Origin: Synaphobranchus kaupii
Lineage: Eukaryota; Chordata; Actinopteri; Anguilliformes; Synaphobranchidae
Length of the DNA: 64,000 nucleotides
Reading direction: 5' to 3'
Assembly: GCA_029718625.1 (NCBI GenBank)
Contig: CM056377.1
Span: 96,712,998 to 96,776,997 of the forward strand
A program made the position numbers and the translations under genes. The notes beneath the pieces were generated by a model. That model did no database searches and was not told the DNA's origin. It was given only the letters and a program-made list of their open reading frames with translations. Positions within the stretch are counted from its first letter, which is position 1, and each line of letters starts with the position of its first letter. Shown one piece after another: positions 53,401 through 58,763 of the stretch.

Positions 53401-56400
53401 AGAGTGGCTGATGTGGGGGTAAGAGTTGTAGAGGTGCGTGCAAGTGCAGTTGATTGATTGTCTGAAAGTTACATAGTTTCACAAAAGTAAGAACACATTA
53501 TAAGGTGCACATTGTGATACAGAATGCTAATGCTGGAGAACTAAGAAACCCGTCATATGATAAATACTCACTAATCTGCTCATTCTCAGTTGCTGTAATA
53601 TAATATGGTGAGCGCACATATAGTGCTACGAGAGGAAAGAACACAAGCTTCTTTGCACTCAGTTTTGTCTCGTCTTGATTCTAAAATATCTTAATTTAAT
53701 TGTGTCGGCACTACATGTTAATATCCTCCATAGTTCCTCTTATAAGACATATACTGAAACATTACCTGGTGCGTGAGTGACAGTGGAGTTGTTGGGTACA
53801 TGAGAATTGCTGTGTGGATGTAAGGGGGTCGAAGAAAAAGCTGTGCAACATAACCATATTAATCAGCACCGAAAGCATCATCACAATCGTGCGCCTTATT
53901 TAAAATTCACAACAAAAGAATAGAACTCCAGCCCTCAACACAATATCACAATTTATTATGCATGTATAAACATAATGTCATTATTTCATTATGTTAAGCC
54001 CTGATTCTAAAATATCTTAATTTAATTGTGTCGGCACTACATGTTAATATCCTCCATAGTTCCTCTTATAAGACATACTGAAACATTACCTGGTGCGTGA
54101 GTGACAGTGGAGTTGTTGGGTACATGAGAATTGTTGCGTGGATGTAAGGGGGTCGAAGAAAAGGCTGTGCAACATAACCATATTAATCAGCACCGAAAGC
54201 ATCATCACAATCGTGCGCCTTATTTAAAATTCACAACAAAAGAATAGAACTCCAGCCCTCAACACAATATCACAATATAACAATAATATAATATCACAAA
54301 GACCTGTGAACGTCTTGCACATACATTCTAACAGGTGTTTTACCTGTAGGTGTTCTTTCACTTTTCAGACTGGGTGCAGGCGTGGCTGTAAACAAACCAA
54401 GACAGCGATCGATGTGAGAATGGGCACAGTGGTAATTGCTTCTCAGTTTTCAGGATTCAGCACAAGCAGTGTGGAGCAGTGGCGACATATCCAAACATCT
54501 GCACAGATTTTACGCACGTTTCAAATCCCGAGCTGGATACCAACGTCCTTGAGAAAACCTACGTATCTATCGGTGAGTTGCAAACCATGGATGCATGGTA
54601 CACCATGCAAAGACACAAGCCGATCGAGGTTAAAGAAAGTTCTAGCATGCAACGGTAAATTATTTTAATTTGAAATTAATATCCTCATTGGTTAACAACA
54701 ATCAAATGATTTCATGAAAATAAATGATGTACTGTCCACAACTCTCAGGTTCAGGCATAATGAAAAATGAGCGGAGCGAACGTTTTTACGTACGCAGAGC
54801 AAGTTCTGTCAGGAAACTTATCATAACCGACATAATCACGCGTCCCATACTCAACCAATCACATGCACACACCTCTAATGGAGCGCCCTTTTTAAGTCAA
54901 GAATCAGTTCTCTCTATACTGCTTGAATGCTGATGCGCTGCTCTTTGTTTGCTTACGGCTTGTGTTAAAAGAAATTTGCTGTCACCCTCCACCACCCCAG
55001 CTTCCACCTGTTGTTTGGATCTGCTTTAGTATGAGGGGTTTCTGGTCATATCCTGTTTAGCGGGGGGAGATGCCCATGCTCCGGAGCAGTACTAAAGCAG
55101 ATCCATTCACTACCAAACAAAAATAATTATGCAGCACATTCATTCATTAAACATGTCATTTAATATGTGAGTTATCATGACCGAAATGTATTTATTCTAA
55201 CAATGACAGGTGTAGTATTTTTATTATTCCACTGTCTTTGTTATGAAAGGTTTTAATAATTAATTGAATTGGGGTCAGCTTTAGACTTTAGATCATTAGG
55301 TTACTGAACCACCACCACAAAGTCATTGTCCAAATGGAATGGTTGGATGAAAAACCTTCCAAATGAAGCAGTATCTACCTGTATTCACAGTGGTTGCAGA
55401 AGTTTCGTGAATGAGTGCAACAACAAAAAAAAGTGCACGCTTTGGAAATGATCAGGATCAGTTAAGCTCCTGTCAGCTTTATGAGAAGAATATACACTGC
55501 CTGGCAAAAAAAAAGTTGCACACTCTAATATTTTGTTGGACAGCCTTTAGCTTTTATTACGGCGCGCATTCATCGTGGCATTGTTTCGACAACCTTATGC
55601 AATGTCACAACATTTATTTCCGTCCAGAGTTGCATTAATTTTTGGCTGAGATATTGTATTGACGACAGGAGAGTCGAACCACTCCGTAAAGTCTTCAGCA
55701 CATCCCAAAGACTTTCAATGGGGTTAAGGTCAGGACTCTGGTGGCCAATTCATGTGTGAAAATGATTCCTCATGCTCCCTGAACCACTCTTTCACAATTT
55801 GAGCCCAATGAATCTTGGCATTGTTGTCCTGGAATATGCCTATTGATGGGATAACCTGGTCATTCAGTGCATTCAGGTACTCAGCTGACTTCATTTTATT
55901 GCTGCATAACGTTGCTGAGCCTAGACCTGACCAATTGAAGCAACCCCAGATCATAACACTGCCTCCAGAGGCTTGTACAGTGGGCACTATGCATGACACG
56001 TGCAACGGCAACTTTTTTTTTGGCCAGGCAGTGTAGTTTTCTGTTGGCACAGTCACGGTTAATGACAGCTCAAAGTTGCTTTGATTAAAAAATACTACTT
56101 CCGTTGGGAGCAGTTTGCAGTGATTGGGAACAAAAGAGGTGAAGGTGCATGGAGGTAAATCAGTTTTCGAAGTTGCCTATGCATGGGGTTTATATGGTTT
56201 TCACAAAATCAAGAGCATTAGAAACAAACTTCACACTTTACTTACAAAGACTAGACCATTATTTACTTCCACTAAGCAACACAAACTACAACTGCTGCAG
56301 CCATATACAGTGAGCACACTAATTCATTGGACAGTGGCACATTTTTTGTTATTTTGGTTCTGTACTCTCGCCCTTTGAGTTTGAAAGTGACAATGAGGTT

Positions 56401-56920
56401 AAAGTGTAGACTGTTACCTTTAATTTGAGGGTATTTTCATTCATATCAGATGAACTGTTTCGAAATTATAGAACCTTTTGTACAGAACCAAAATGACAAA
56501 AAATGTGTCACTATCCAATGAATTATGGTGCTCACTGTATATGGCTACTCAATGCATTGATTTCTAAAAAAATTATCAATTTATGTAACCCCATTCTGTG
56601 GGCTGTAGAGGCCAAAAACATTTGCAGTTTCCTACATAAGCATTTATGATACCGTTTAAATGATTTTATCCATTGCATTGTACAGAGTGACAGCGAACAT
56701 ACTTGTCTATGTTCAATGAAGACCTGATCAAGTTGTATTCTATATGTACAATAACCGACAACCAGGGAGAATTTAATGTTACAACTGACATTTGCTGTCA
56801 GTATTTAAATGAAAAGCTTGTAGTTATACATGTAACAGTAATTCTATGTAGATATGCAGGGCAATCACTGAATAAAATTATTTATGAAAGAGAATGACTT
56901 ACACAGTTGTTGTTCATTAC
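14111..56920 (-). CDS. ptprc: ptprc (CD45) receptor-type tyrosine-protein phosphatase, 34 exons seen, 5' end missing
   Basis: Single-pass membrane tyrosine phosphatase of leukocytes; in vertebrates it dephosphorylates the inhibitory tyrosine of Src-family kinases and sets antigen-receptor thresholds. The exons, in order, give a Ser/Thr/Pro-rich mucin-like head, a cysteine-containing and FN3-like ectodomain with many N-x-S/T sites, one transmembrane helix, a wedge, D1 with WPDHG and [10 protein letters not shown], and D2 with HCNDGSSRTG and an acidic insert. Splice phases agree at all junctions and total about 1305 residues, near the 1306 of full-length human CD45. The signal-peptide exon is not in the window: the most upstream exon starts in the middle of a codon. 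One extra A in the exon at 24945-25036 breaks the frame; every other exon is open. Identity rests on D1, D2 and transmembrane similarity, remembered rather than searched. Confidence 0.95.
14618..14884. repeat. Inverted repeat at the DIRS 3' end
   Basis: Arms of about 45 bp, starting atgaacggttatggctgtaa and ending in its complement at 14884, enclose a G-run and a spacer. The 18-mer accattagggtcgtcaat is also directly repeated near 14660 and 14901. Such terminal or internal complementary regions are typical of DIRS elements. Confidence 0.85.
15120..15901 (-). pseudogene. DIRS tyrosine recombinase remnant
   Basis: Two overlapping open stretches encode a phage-integrase-like domain. The N-terminal part has [21 protein letters not shown], the central Arg region [10 protein letters not shown], and the distal motif STRSMATSW in another frame behind a stop. 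Broken, so not expected to be active. Confidence 0.75.
17327..17462 (-). CDS. ptprc: ptprc D2 exon completing P-loop
   Basis: A 136-nt exon; its first T completes an Asn codon, so the loop reads HC-NDGSSRTG. It continues [10 protein letters not shown] and [19 protein letters not shown], matching human D2. The invariant Arg is present, unlike human CD45 D2 (Gln). Acceptor cgctag, donor GTAAGT. Confidence 0.96.
17725..17918 (-). repeat. tRNA-derived SINE remnant
   Basis: Diverged copy of the SINE at 38208-38441: the same cttacccagagcgacttata block and tRNA-like end (cctacctgggaatcaaacct). Lies in a ptprc intron. Confidence 0.7.
18115..18281 (-). CDS. ptprc: ptprc D2 exon with degenerate WPD loop and Cys
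   Basis: A 167-nt exon. [21 protein letters not shown] contains WAE where active domains have WPD. The exon ends PLIIHC plus AA, so the catalytic-position Cys is kept. Acceptor cctgcag, donor GTGAGT. Confidence 0.96.
18380..19528. mobile_element. Fold-back element b: palindromic core with Tc1 ends of the cagtaccagtcaaaag type
   Basis: About 1.15 kb, almost a perfect palindrome. The outer arms (cagtaccagtcaaaagtttg..., cttcaaagtagccaccctttg) are copies of the end of a Tc1 element like that at 29786-30625, in inverted orientation. The inner core (18640-19300) is shared with elements c and d. The right terminal repeat lost about 27 bp. Confidence 0.85.
19640..22022. repeat. Large fold-back repeat with ggggaccgagcagc ends
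   Basis: Starts near 19640 and again at 19700 with ggggaccgagcagc, ends gctgctcggtcccc at about 22021. Arms of roughly 500 bp are inverted copies (e.g. tttcacctaaaattcctgtg at 19777 against its complement near 21930). No transposase seen, so a non-autonomous DNA transposon is likely. Confidence 0.75.
20969..21870. repeat. Two tandem 450-bp units
   Basis: Unit 1 starts at 20969 (gagacctactaagtttcata) and unit 2 at 21419 (gagacctaccaagtttcata), exactly 450 bp apart. Inverted versions of the unit lie at about 19900-20340 and 22090-22620. Confidence 0.8.
22808..22880 (+). repeat. tRNA-like SINE head
   Basis: ccctagtggttacaatct resembles an A box, and ggtttgattcc a B box with one mismatch to ggttcgattcc. 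About 70 bp in total, followed by cttggtacc. Too diverged to be a real tRNA gene. Confidence 0.5.
23885..24007 (-). CDS. ptprc: ptprc D2 exon
   Basis: A 123-nt phase 0-0 exon ([30 protein letters not shown]). It matches human D2 YWGE...YGDIEV. Donor GTATGA. Confidence 0.95.
24097..24231 (-). CDS. ptprc: ptprc D2 exon
   Basis: A 135-nt phase 0-0 exon ([28 protein letters not shown]...). IAAQGP and DFW elements of D2 are conserved. Acceptor cctaatag, donor GTGGGT. Confidence 0.96.
24630..24766 (-). CDS. ptprc: ptprc D2 exon with acidic insert
   Basis: A 137-nt exon: DYNRVFVKL, then an Asp/Glu/Ser-rich insert ([12 protein letters not shown]), then [10 protein letters not shown]. Human CD45 D2 has a corresponding acidic, CK2-phosphorylated insert; here it is even more acidic. 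Donor GTATGT. Confidence 0.96.
24945..25036 (-). CDS. ptprc: ptprc D1-D2 linker exon, carries a 1-nt frameshift
   Basis: A 92-nt exon; 91 nt would be in frame. The first part reads [10 protein letters not shown]...NEENKKK and the last part, one frame over, reads NRYSSVIP, joining to YDYNRV. Both halves match human CD45. The break is a run of six A (T on the plus strand at 24968-24973) where five would keep the frame. As written, translation would stop a few codons later, just inside the next exon. An assembly or sequencing homopolymer error is the simplest explanation. Confidence 0.9.
25521..25670 (-). CDS. ptprc: ptprc D1 C-terminal exon
   Basis: A 150-nt phase 0-0 exon ([20 protein letters not shown] ... 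LELEFQ). QYxFIHxAL-type Q-loop Gln is present. Donor GTCAGC. Confidence 0.97.
25778..25913 (-). CDS. ptprc: ptprc D1 exon with P-loop Arg
   Basis: A 136-nt exon ([21 protein letters not shown] ... [11 protein letters not shown]). It carries the P-loop Arg and the conserved C-terminal helices of D1. Acceptor ccatag, donor GTAACC. Confidence 0.98.
27210..27336. mobile_element. PIF/Harbinger-like MITE with ATA target duplication
   Basis: Near-perfect inverted ends gggcctgatttactaagacc / complement, flanked by ATA on both sides. 127 bp. Three-base target duplications fit PIF/Harbinger. Confidence 0.8.
27950..28580 (-). pseudogene. Harbinger-type Myb/SANT-like protein remnant
   Basis: On the minus strand, [20 protein letters not shown] followed by [11 protein letters not shown] and EQVVGVE resembles the Myb/SANT-like protein encoded by Harbinger transposons. 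Upstream [12 protein letters not shown] is in frame but followed by a stop; further upstream the frame shifts. A right end ttagtaaatctggccc lies at 28563-28578, related to the nearby MITE ends. Confidence 0.6.
29786..30625 (+). mobile_element. Decayed Tc1/mariner element
   Basis: Inverted ends cagtaccagtcaaaagtttg and its complement at 30625, with TA flanks; 840 bp. The plus strand carries transposase pieces [13 protein letters not shown] (catalytic Asp region) and [15 protein letters not shown] in different frames. Internally deleted and non-functional. Confidence 0.9.
30678..30835 (-). CDS. ptprc: ptprc D1 exon with WPD loop and catalytic Cys
   Basis: A 158-nt exon. [17 protein letters not shown] supplies the general-acid Asp, and PIVVHC the nucleophilic Cys; the exon ends in the middle of the following Ser codon. 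The next exon completes [10 protein letters not shown]. The active site looks fully intact. Confidence 0.98.
31055..31180 (-). CDS. ptprc: ptprc D1 exon (KCAQYWP)
   Basis: A 126-nt phase 0-0 exon, 42 codons, starting [11 protein letters not shown] and including CPDYIIRRL. Acceptor ctgaag, donor GTGAGT. Confidence 0.97.
31854..31951 (-). CDS. ptprc: ptprc D1 exon (DFWRMIWEQ)
   Basis: A 98-nt exon containing [14 protein letters not shown] and [11 protein letters not shown], nearly the human sequence. Its 5' part and acceptor are repeated twice more just upstream (32000-32171). Donor GTAAGC. Confidence 0.97.
31914..32171. repeat. Triplicated 86-bp unit spanning a ptprc splice acceptor
   Basis: Three tandem copies starting cattctccagaaatc at 31914, 32000 and 32086. 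Each holds the first 38 nt of the exon at 31854-31951, its acceptor and the adjoining intron. Only the copy at 31914 joins the rest of the exon. 86 is not a multiple of 3. Confidence 0.97.
32190..32760. repeat. Diverged interspersed repeat with a 44-bp duplication
   Basis: Begins with tttatatagtgccctaatca and continues with a G-rich block (gttccagagcttgggggcct) that I recall from fish repeats but cannot name. The 44-bp unit aacactagggtgcagagtga... is directly duplicated at 32365 and 32409. Confidence 0.55.
32786..32960. mobile_element. PIF/Harbinger-like MITE with TAA target duplication
   Basis: Same ends as 27210-27336 (gggcctgatttactaagacc), flanked by TAA on both sides; 175 bp. Intronic in ptprc. 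Confidence 0.85.
33008..33044 (-). CDS. ptprc: ptprc D1 small exon
   Basis: A 37-nt exon ([12 protein letters not shown] plus split Gly), the conserved IAAQGP element of PTP domains. Acceptor ctacacag, donor GTAAAG. Confidence 0.96.
33215..33291 (-). CDS. ptprc: ptprc D1 exon
   Basis: A 77-nt exon (DINRVHL...[10 protein letters not shown]). DYINAS is a PTP signature motif. Acceptor tttgtcag, donor GTAAGA. Confidence 0.97.
33472..33562 (-). CDS. ptprc: ptprc D1 exon with KNRY motif
   Basis: A 91-nt exon (SIPRVYSK...[10 protein letters not shown]). KNRY is the phosphotyrosine-recognition loop of active PTP domains and is intact. The last T joins AT of the next exon to give Tyr. Confidence 0.97.
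34128..34237 (-). CDS. ptprc: ptprc wedge exon
   Basis: A 110-nt exon. [21 protein letters not shown] and GRLFLAEFQ match the CD45 juxtamembrane wedge that precedes D1. Donor GTAAAC after a Gln codon. Confidence 0.97.
34326..34360 (-). CDS. ptprc: ptprc juxtamembrane small exon
   Basis: A 35-nt exon ([11 protein letters not shown]) with one base completing the previous codon and one left for the next. It corresponds to human NLDEQQEL. Donor GTAAGT. Confidence 0.9.
34835..34943 (-). CDS. ptprc: ptprc transmembrane exon
   Basis: A 109-nt exon. Hydrophobic helix [12 protein letters not shown]...LLFVLYKIY followed by a basic stop-transfer segment (QKRNS). This is very close to the human CD45 transmembrane segment (ALIAFLAFLI...LYKIY). 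A type I receptor orientation follows from the domain order. Confidence 0.97.
35684..36853. mobile_element. Fold-back element c: core with cagttgaggacaaaatt ends
   Basis: A 1170-bp near-perfect palindrome with TA flanks. Ends cagttgaggacaaaattatt; inner core (about 35945-36605) shared with elements a, b and d, with the centre near tttttccatagagttcaata. No ORF. Lies in the intron just upstream of the transmembrane exon. Confidence 0.9.
36854..36898. repeat. (CATA)n microsatellite
   Basis: About ten tandem catacata units directly abutting the right end of fold-back element c. Confidence 0.95.
36961..37021 (-). CDS. ptprc: ptprc exon, end of last FN3 domain
   Basis: A 61-nt exon, phase 0 to 1 ([20 protein letters not shown]). 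The final T joins the next exon to give Tyr, rebuilding YND before the membrane helix where human has YNS. Acceptor ttttccag, donor GTAAGC. Confidence 0.85.
37022..38207. other. Intronic sequence with one short hairpin
   Basis: AT-rich intron of ptprc with poly-A/T stretches at 37140-37330. The only structure noted is a 15-bp perfect stem (37437-37451 with 37462-37476, loop of 10). No coding signal. Confidence 0.6.
38208..38441 (-). repeat. tRNA-derived SINE
   Basis: Read on the minus strand: tggtataatggttagg (A box) and ggttcgattcc (B box) near 38441-38370, then the block complementary to cagacgctcttatccagagc, and an atgta-repeat tail at 38208-38235. An internal Pol III promoter is thus visible. 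Common type in fish genomes; family name not certain. Confidence 0.85.
38450..39215 (+). mobile_element. Possible solo LTR or promoter-like repeat
   Basis: GC-rich start, a tataaaag box at about 38555, T- and C-rich middle, and ataaataaag at about 39195. This TATA-to-polyadenylation layout is LTR-like. No clear TG...CA ends or target duplication found, so the call is tentative. It lies antisense in a ptprc intron. Confidence 0.35.
39216..40773. other. Intronic sequence, nothing recognised
   Basis: No exon or gene. ataccatggtatgggtgaat at 39433 resembles the accatggtataagtgcaata flank of the palindrome at 40774, so the two may be ends of one larger element. Confidence 0.4.
40774..40900. mobile_element. 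Palindromic MITE
   Basis: gcaataatcaac...gaggtgtgcgttacacggtt at the left and its complement ending at 40900. About 45-bp arms around a CG-rich loop. Confidence 0.8.
41533..41738 (-). CDS. ptprc: ptprc membrane-proximal FN3 exon
   Basis: A 206-nt exon starting in phase 1 and ending on a whole codon, 68 codons. It begins PTGEFKIL and ends [10 protein letters not shown], matching the FN3 L-x-Y-T-x-Y segment; N-glycosylation sites include NDT and NET. Donor GTATGT. Confidence 0.9.
41774..42157. mobile_element. piggyBac-like MITE with TTAA sites
   Basis: Inverted ends cccttgtgtggtgttcg and its complement, each bordered by TTAA (41770-41773 and 42158-42161). Sub-terminal ggacccac/gtcccacagaccc also pair. 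TTAA target sites are characteristic of piggyBac elements. Confidence 0.85.
42162..44360. other. Intronic sequence, unrecognised repeats
   Basis: No exon seen. G-run and C-run at 43349-43396 could pair with each other. Contains two partly similar copies of a tcagcctatgcatgatctgt-like segment near 43625 and 43675. Confidence 0.4.
44367..45470 (-). pseudogene. Unrecognised, possibly hAT-like transposase remnant
   Basis: Minus-strand open stretches at 44660-44367, 45039-44857 and 45462-45238. The last includes [20 protein letters not shown], which vaguely recalls the DEST-type start of hAT transposase catalytic domains. The other two I do not recognise. Frames are broken between them. Confidence 0.3.
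46163..47343. mobile_element. Fold-back element d: core with Tc1 ends of the tacatacacttagg type
   Basis: About 1.18 kb palindrome. The outer arms (gtttacatacacttaggttg, aaccactccacag, gcaaactataatgttggcaa) are those of a common fish Tc1 family; the inner core (about 46440-47095) is the one in elements a, b and c. A short duplication (acagttgaggacgttt twice) marks the left end. Confidence 0.9.
47420..47554 (-). CDS. ptprc: ptprc FN3-like exon
   Basis: A 135-nt exon, phase 1-1. [19 protein letters not shown] is a typical FN3 E/F-strand pattern (L-x-P-x-T-x-Y). Donor GTAAGT. Confidence 0.9.
47847..48005 (-). CDS. ptprc: ptprc FN3-like exon
   Basis: A 159-nt exon, phase 1-1. [13 protein letters not shown] resembles the B-strand and Trp of an FN3 domain. 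It is followed by a Cys-containing stretch ([14 protein letters not shown]). Acceptor ttttccag, donor GTAAGG. Confidence 0.85.
48150..48500 (+). pseudogene. Tc1/mariner transposase fragment
   Basis: Plus-strand reading gives pieces [13 protein letters not shown], and later [14 protein letters not shown], the conserved C-terminal Tc1 transposase motif, with stops and shifts between. No terminal repeats seen. Confidence 0.75.
49135..49251 (-). CDS. ptprc: ptprc ectodomain exon
   Basis: A 117-nt exon, phase 1-1. It opens with [17 protein letters not shown], echoing the NLTVD of the previous exon, which suggests repeated FN3-like units. It ends at a Cys codon and a GTAAGT donor. Confidence 0.8.
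49371..49949. mobile_element. MITE with long inverted arms
   Basis: tcagcttcatgtgtatatta at 49371 and its complement ending 49949; arms of about 135 bp share gcatacaacagctttttaga. No ORF. Intronic in ptprc. Confidence 0.8.
50185..50310 (-). CDS. ptprc: ptprc ectodomain exon
   Basis: A 126-nt exon, phase 1-1, containing [16 protein letters not shown] with two sequons and two cysteines. Acceptor ttcttag, donor GTATTA. Confidence 0.8.
50483..50689 (-). CDS. ptprc: ptprc ectodomain exon
   Basis: A 207-nt exon, phase 1-1, with four cysteines (VCYTD, GNCQV, QYCSN, KCNLT) and N-glycosylation sequons NVS and NLT. Extracellular Cys-rich/FN3-like region. Donor GTATGT. Confidence 0.85.
50952..51173 (-). 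CDS. ptprc: ptprc ectodomain exon, first Cys domain
   Basis: A 222-nt exon, phase 1-1, starting [10 protein letters not shown] and ending QYNHA. It has several N-x-T/S sites (NFTGT, CNLTG) and two cysteines. It corresponds by position to the first membrane-distal CD45 domain. Acceptor ccttacag, donor GTAAGT. Confidence 0.85.
51941..52059. mobile_element. Palindromic MITE (cacagcaaaat ends)
   Basis: Ends cacagcaaaat / attttgctgtg, inner pairs ggtgtttatatgag / ctcatataaacacc. About 119 bp in a ptprc intron. Confidence 0.8.
52180..52368. mobile_element. MITE with aggggtgtccagtctta ends
   Basis: A 17-bp perfect terminal inverted repeat, 189 bp overall, with an inner pair caggtgattc/gacacctgattc. 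hAT-type size, but no clear target duplication. Confidence 0.8.
52560..52586 (-). CDS. ptprc: ptprc short exon joining mucin head to Cys domain
   Basis: A 27-nt phase 1-1 exon encoding about QCQPTNMF. Its Cys and Pro-Thr match the start of the cysteine-containing ectodomain (human has PTC at the equivalent place). Donor GTGAGT. Confidence 0.65.
53135..53260 (-). CDS. ptprc: ptprc mucin-like exon, longest cassette
   Basis: A 126-nt phase 1-1 exon, 41 whole codons, Ser/Thr/Pro-rich (includes [11 protein letters not shown]). Acceptor attttcag; the donor GTTGGC is weaker than its neighbours, which would suit regulated splicing. Confidence 0.8.
53387..53461 (-). CDS. ptprc: ptprc mucin-like exon, Thr/Ser-rich
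   Basis: A 75-nt phase 1-1 exon ([20 protein letters not shown]...). It carries an N-x-S sequon and dense Thr/Ser, consistent with the highly O-glycosylated variable region. Acceptor ctttcag, donor GTACCG. Confidence 0.8.
53572..53592 (-). CDS. ptprc: ptprc mucin-region microexon
   Basis: A 21-nt phase 1-1 exon (TENEQI plus split codons) between a polypyrimidine acceptor ending attacag and a GTGAGT donor. The peptide slightly resembles the NEQQL microexon at 56903-56920. It is short, so the call rests on splice sites and phase. Confidence 0.55.
53766..53840 (-). CDS. ptprc: ptprc mucin-like exon, downstream duplicate copy
   Basis: A 75-nt phase 1-1 exon ([15 protein letters not shown]...), twin of 54090-54164. 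Both copies keep acceptor, donor and frame, so both can be used. The shared PNNST segment holds N-glycosylation sequons in both. Confidence 0.85.
54090..54164 (-). CDS. ptprc: ptprc mucin-like exon, upstream duplicate copy
   Basis: A 75-nt phase 1-1 exon ([15 protein letters not shown]...), almost identical to the exon at 53766-53840 and part of a duplicated block of about 276 bp. Relative to that copy it has His-Ser changed to Arg-Asn, which creates an extra N-N-S glycosylation sequon. Acceptor gcacag, donor GTAATG. Confidence 0.85.
54344..54385 (-). CDS. ptprc: ptprc mucin-like exon ([13 protein letters not shown])
   Basis: A 42-nt exon after tttacag, before GTAAAA. Ser/Thr/Pro-rich, as expected for O-glycosylated CD45 N-terminal cassettes. 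Phase 1-1, so skipping keeps the frame. Confidence 0.75.
55379..55405 (-). pseudogene. Possible decayed ptprc mucin exon
   Basis: Minus strand: a pyrimidine tract, then ACTTCTGCAACC... reading TSATTVNT in the usual 1-1 phase, then a GTAGAT donor. The expected acceptor AG is replaced by CG (attcacg). It looks like an exon that lost its splice acceptor, or had it mis-sequenced. Confidence 0.35.
55495..56033 (-). mobile_element. Decayed Tc1/mariner element
   Basis: Ends cactgcctggcaaaaaaaaa and complement at 56033 (ta flanks). The minus strand encodes [37 protein letters not shown] and SHMNWPPES, the middle and C-terminal Tc1 transposase. Truncated and internally deleted. Confidence 0.9.
56308..56537. 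mobile_element. Tc1-type MITE (cagtgagcac ends)
   Basis: Inverted ends cagtgagcac...aattcattggacagtg with TA on both sides; 230 bp. A half copy lies at 2286-2449. Confidence 0.85.
56903..56920 (-). CDS. ptprc: ptprc microexon, N-terminal extracellular
   Basis: An 18-nt exon between a T-rich acceptor ending ttcag and a GTAAGT donor. It starts with two bases of a split codon and ends with one base, the same 1-1 phase as all the mucin exons that follow. It encodes about NEQQL plus split codons at both ends. It is the most 5' exon I can support. Size and position recall the tiny exon 3 of mammalian PTPRC. Confidence 0.6.
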
Positions 56921-58763
56921 CTGAAAAAAAGAAAAAGGAAAAAATGAAATGAGCAAATTATTTCGAACCATTATATTATAAATTATAAATTATAAATTCG
57001 AACCATTTGTAAGCAGAGGAACAAGCATAGAGAATGGTGTAACAGTTTTTTTTTTTTTTACATTTTGCATTGACTTCCTGTTAGATGTGTTGATTTCTTC
57101 AGAATGTAGCTTGAAAGGAAAAGGGCGGTGTTAACAGTGGTTAGCAACTTCAGAGTCTCTAAATGGCATAACCTGGTTGCCATGGCAATTGACTGCACAG
57201 GCGAACAGTGCTATTTCAGCACTGCAACCACAACTTCCTGAGAATCCACTACATCCCCTAGTTTTCGGAGGCATTTTAGTTTCAGTTTTGACAGCTATAT
57301 ATGAACATGTGAATTTCTCATGAAGCCTGTATGAAATTATAAATGCACATTTTGTAGCCTCTGTATACTGTATTCATCACCAGAAACAACTTTCTACGTC
57401 AGTAAAATTATTACAGACAACCTATTACAGAGCTAAATTATGGGCAACCTGCTTGGGCATAAGGCTAATGCATGCATTTCAAAAGTTCACATGTTCCAGC
57501 AATTCACAAGAACTGTATTTTATGACAGAGGTATAATGGTTTGAACTTTATGCAATTCTTTGGAAAAAACTAACTTTTTTCAATATCAATCACTTAAAAA
57601 AAAAACCTGTTAGTATTTTTAAATTAGTTTTATTCTCATTGTATCTTGAAAAATTCTAAGTGATAAATGTGAGCCAGTAAGAATATCTACATTGGTTCAA
57701 AATGTATTGTTGGAAGCACGTATTGAATTGTGCAATAAAATAAAATACTGACACCCAGTAATAAAGAAGTAGCAAACACAATTGCAAGAATATATCTTTT
57801 TCAATTTTGAAAGGGAACATTTCATTAAAGTCCAGGCTGATGTTTACCATTCATTATATTCCTCAGATTTTAAATAAAATGTAAACTGAAACAAACATTT
57901 TTAATATGTATTTAATATATTTAAGTGTTTGTGTGTAAGTTACGTGTGTTGTATTTGCATTGCAAAATGTGGGTGGACTGAAGTCTTTCACTAGCATGGC
58001 TGAACATATGTTTGTTATGGTAAAATATCAACAATGTAAATACACTAACTACATCTATATTTTATCTGTTTGTAGATAATTTTTTAAAACCTTATGAGCA
58101 TGTGATAACTGGTGTAAAAATGGACTTTATACTGCCAGTGTTTGAATCTGTTCTTAACTGAAGAGAATATGAGCATAATCTTGTATGTATTTGTAAATTG
58201 TATCATTGCATCATGATGCATTTCTAATGTGTGCTCAAAACCTTTAATCTCACATAACTTTGAGTGTTCCCACATGCTTTTCTGCCTCTGTGATATTGCT
58301 ATTGTCAACAGTTTCTAGCTATCTGCTAGCCTGCTAATCATTAAAATACTTGGAAAACAGAAAATCAAATCCATGGCAATTACTGTTAAAGTACAGCTAA
58401 TTGGTTAGCAAATTAGGAATGTGCAAAATGGTATCCCTGAAGGTGAATAGATATTGGGATTTACACCCTATTAGTTTTATGTTTAATTGTATTTTTTTTT
58501 TTTGCACACATTAGTAATTACACATAATCAATCCAATCAGCTGTAGCAAGGCATCCATTGCCATATTCATTTTAAAAAGTCCATATGCTGCCGTGCAAAA
58601 GACTGATTATTTTTTGTTTGGACAATTTAGCAAGGATAATCCCACATTTACCTCTCTTGGTCCAATAAAGATCAGGACAATCAACAGAGCTAGGGGGAAG
58701 GACTTTAACCATGGATCAAGCCCTGCTCATGATCAGGTGCTAGAACAAAAAAAGGCACGATCT
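56921..58763. other. Intron or 5' flank, nothing recognised
   Basis: AT-rich sequence with T-runs; no exon with a start codon and hydrophobic leader found on the minus strand. Confidence 0.6.

Larger units (their letters stand above)
53676..54276. repeat. ptprc: Tandem duplication of a ptprc mucin exon with flanking intron
   Basis: Copies 53676-53952 and 54002-54276 with a 49-bp spacer. The intronic flanks are identical apart from a 2-bp indel; three substitutions lie in the 75-bp exon. Both exon copies are intact. Confidence 0.95.
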
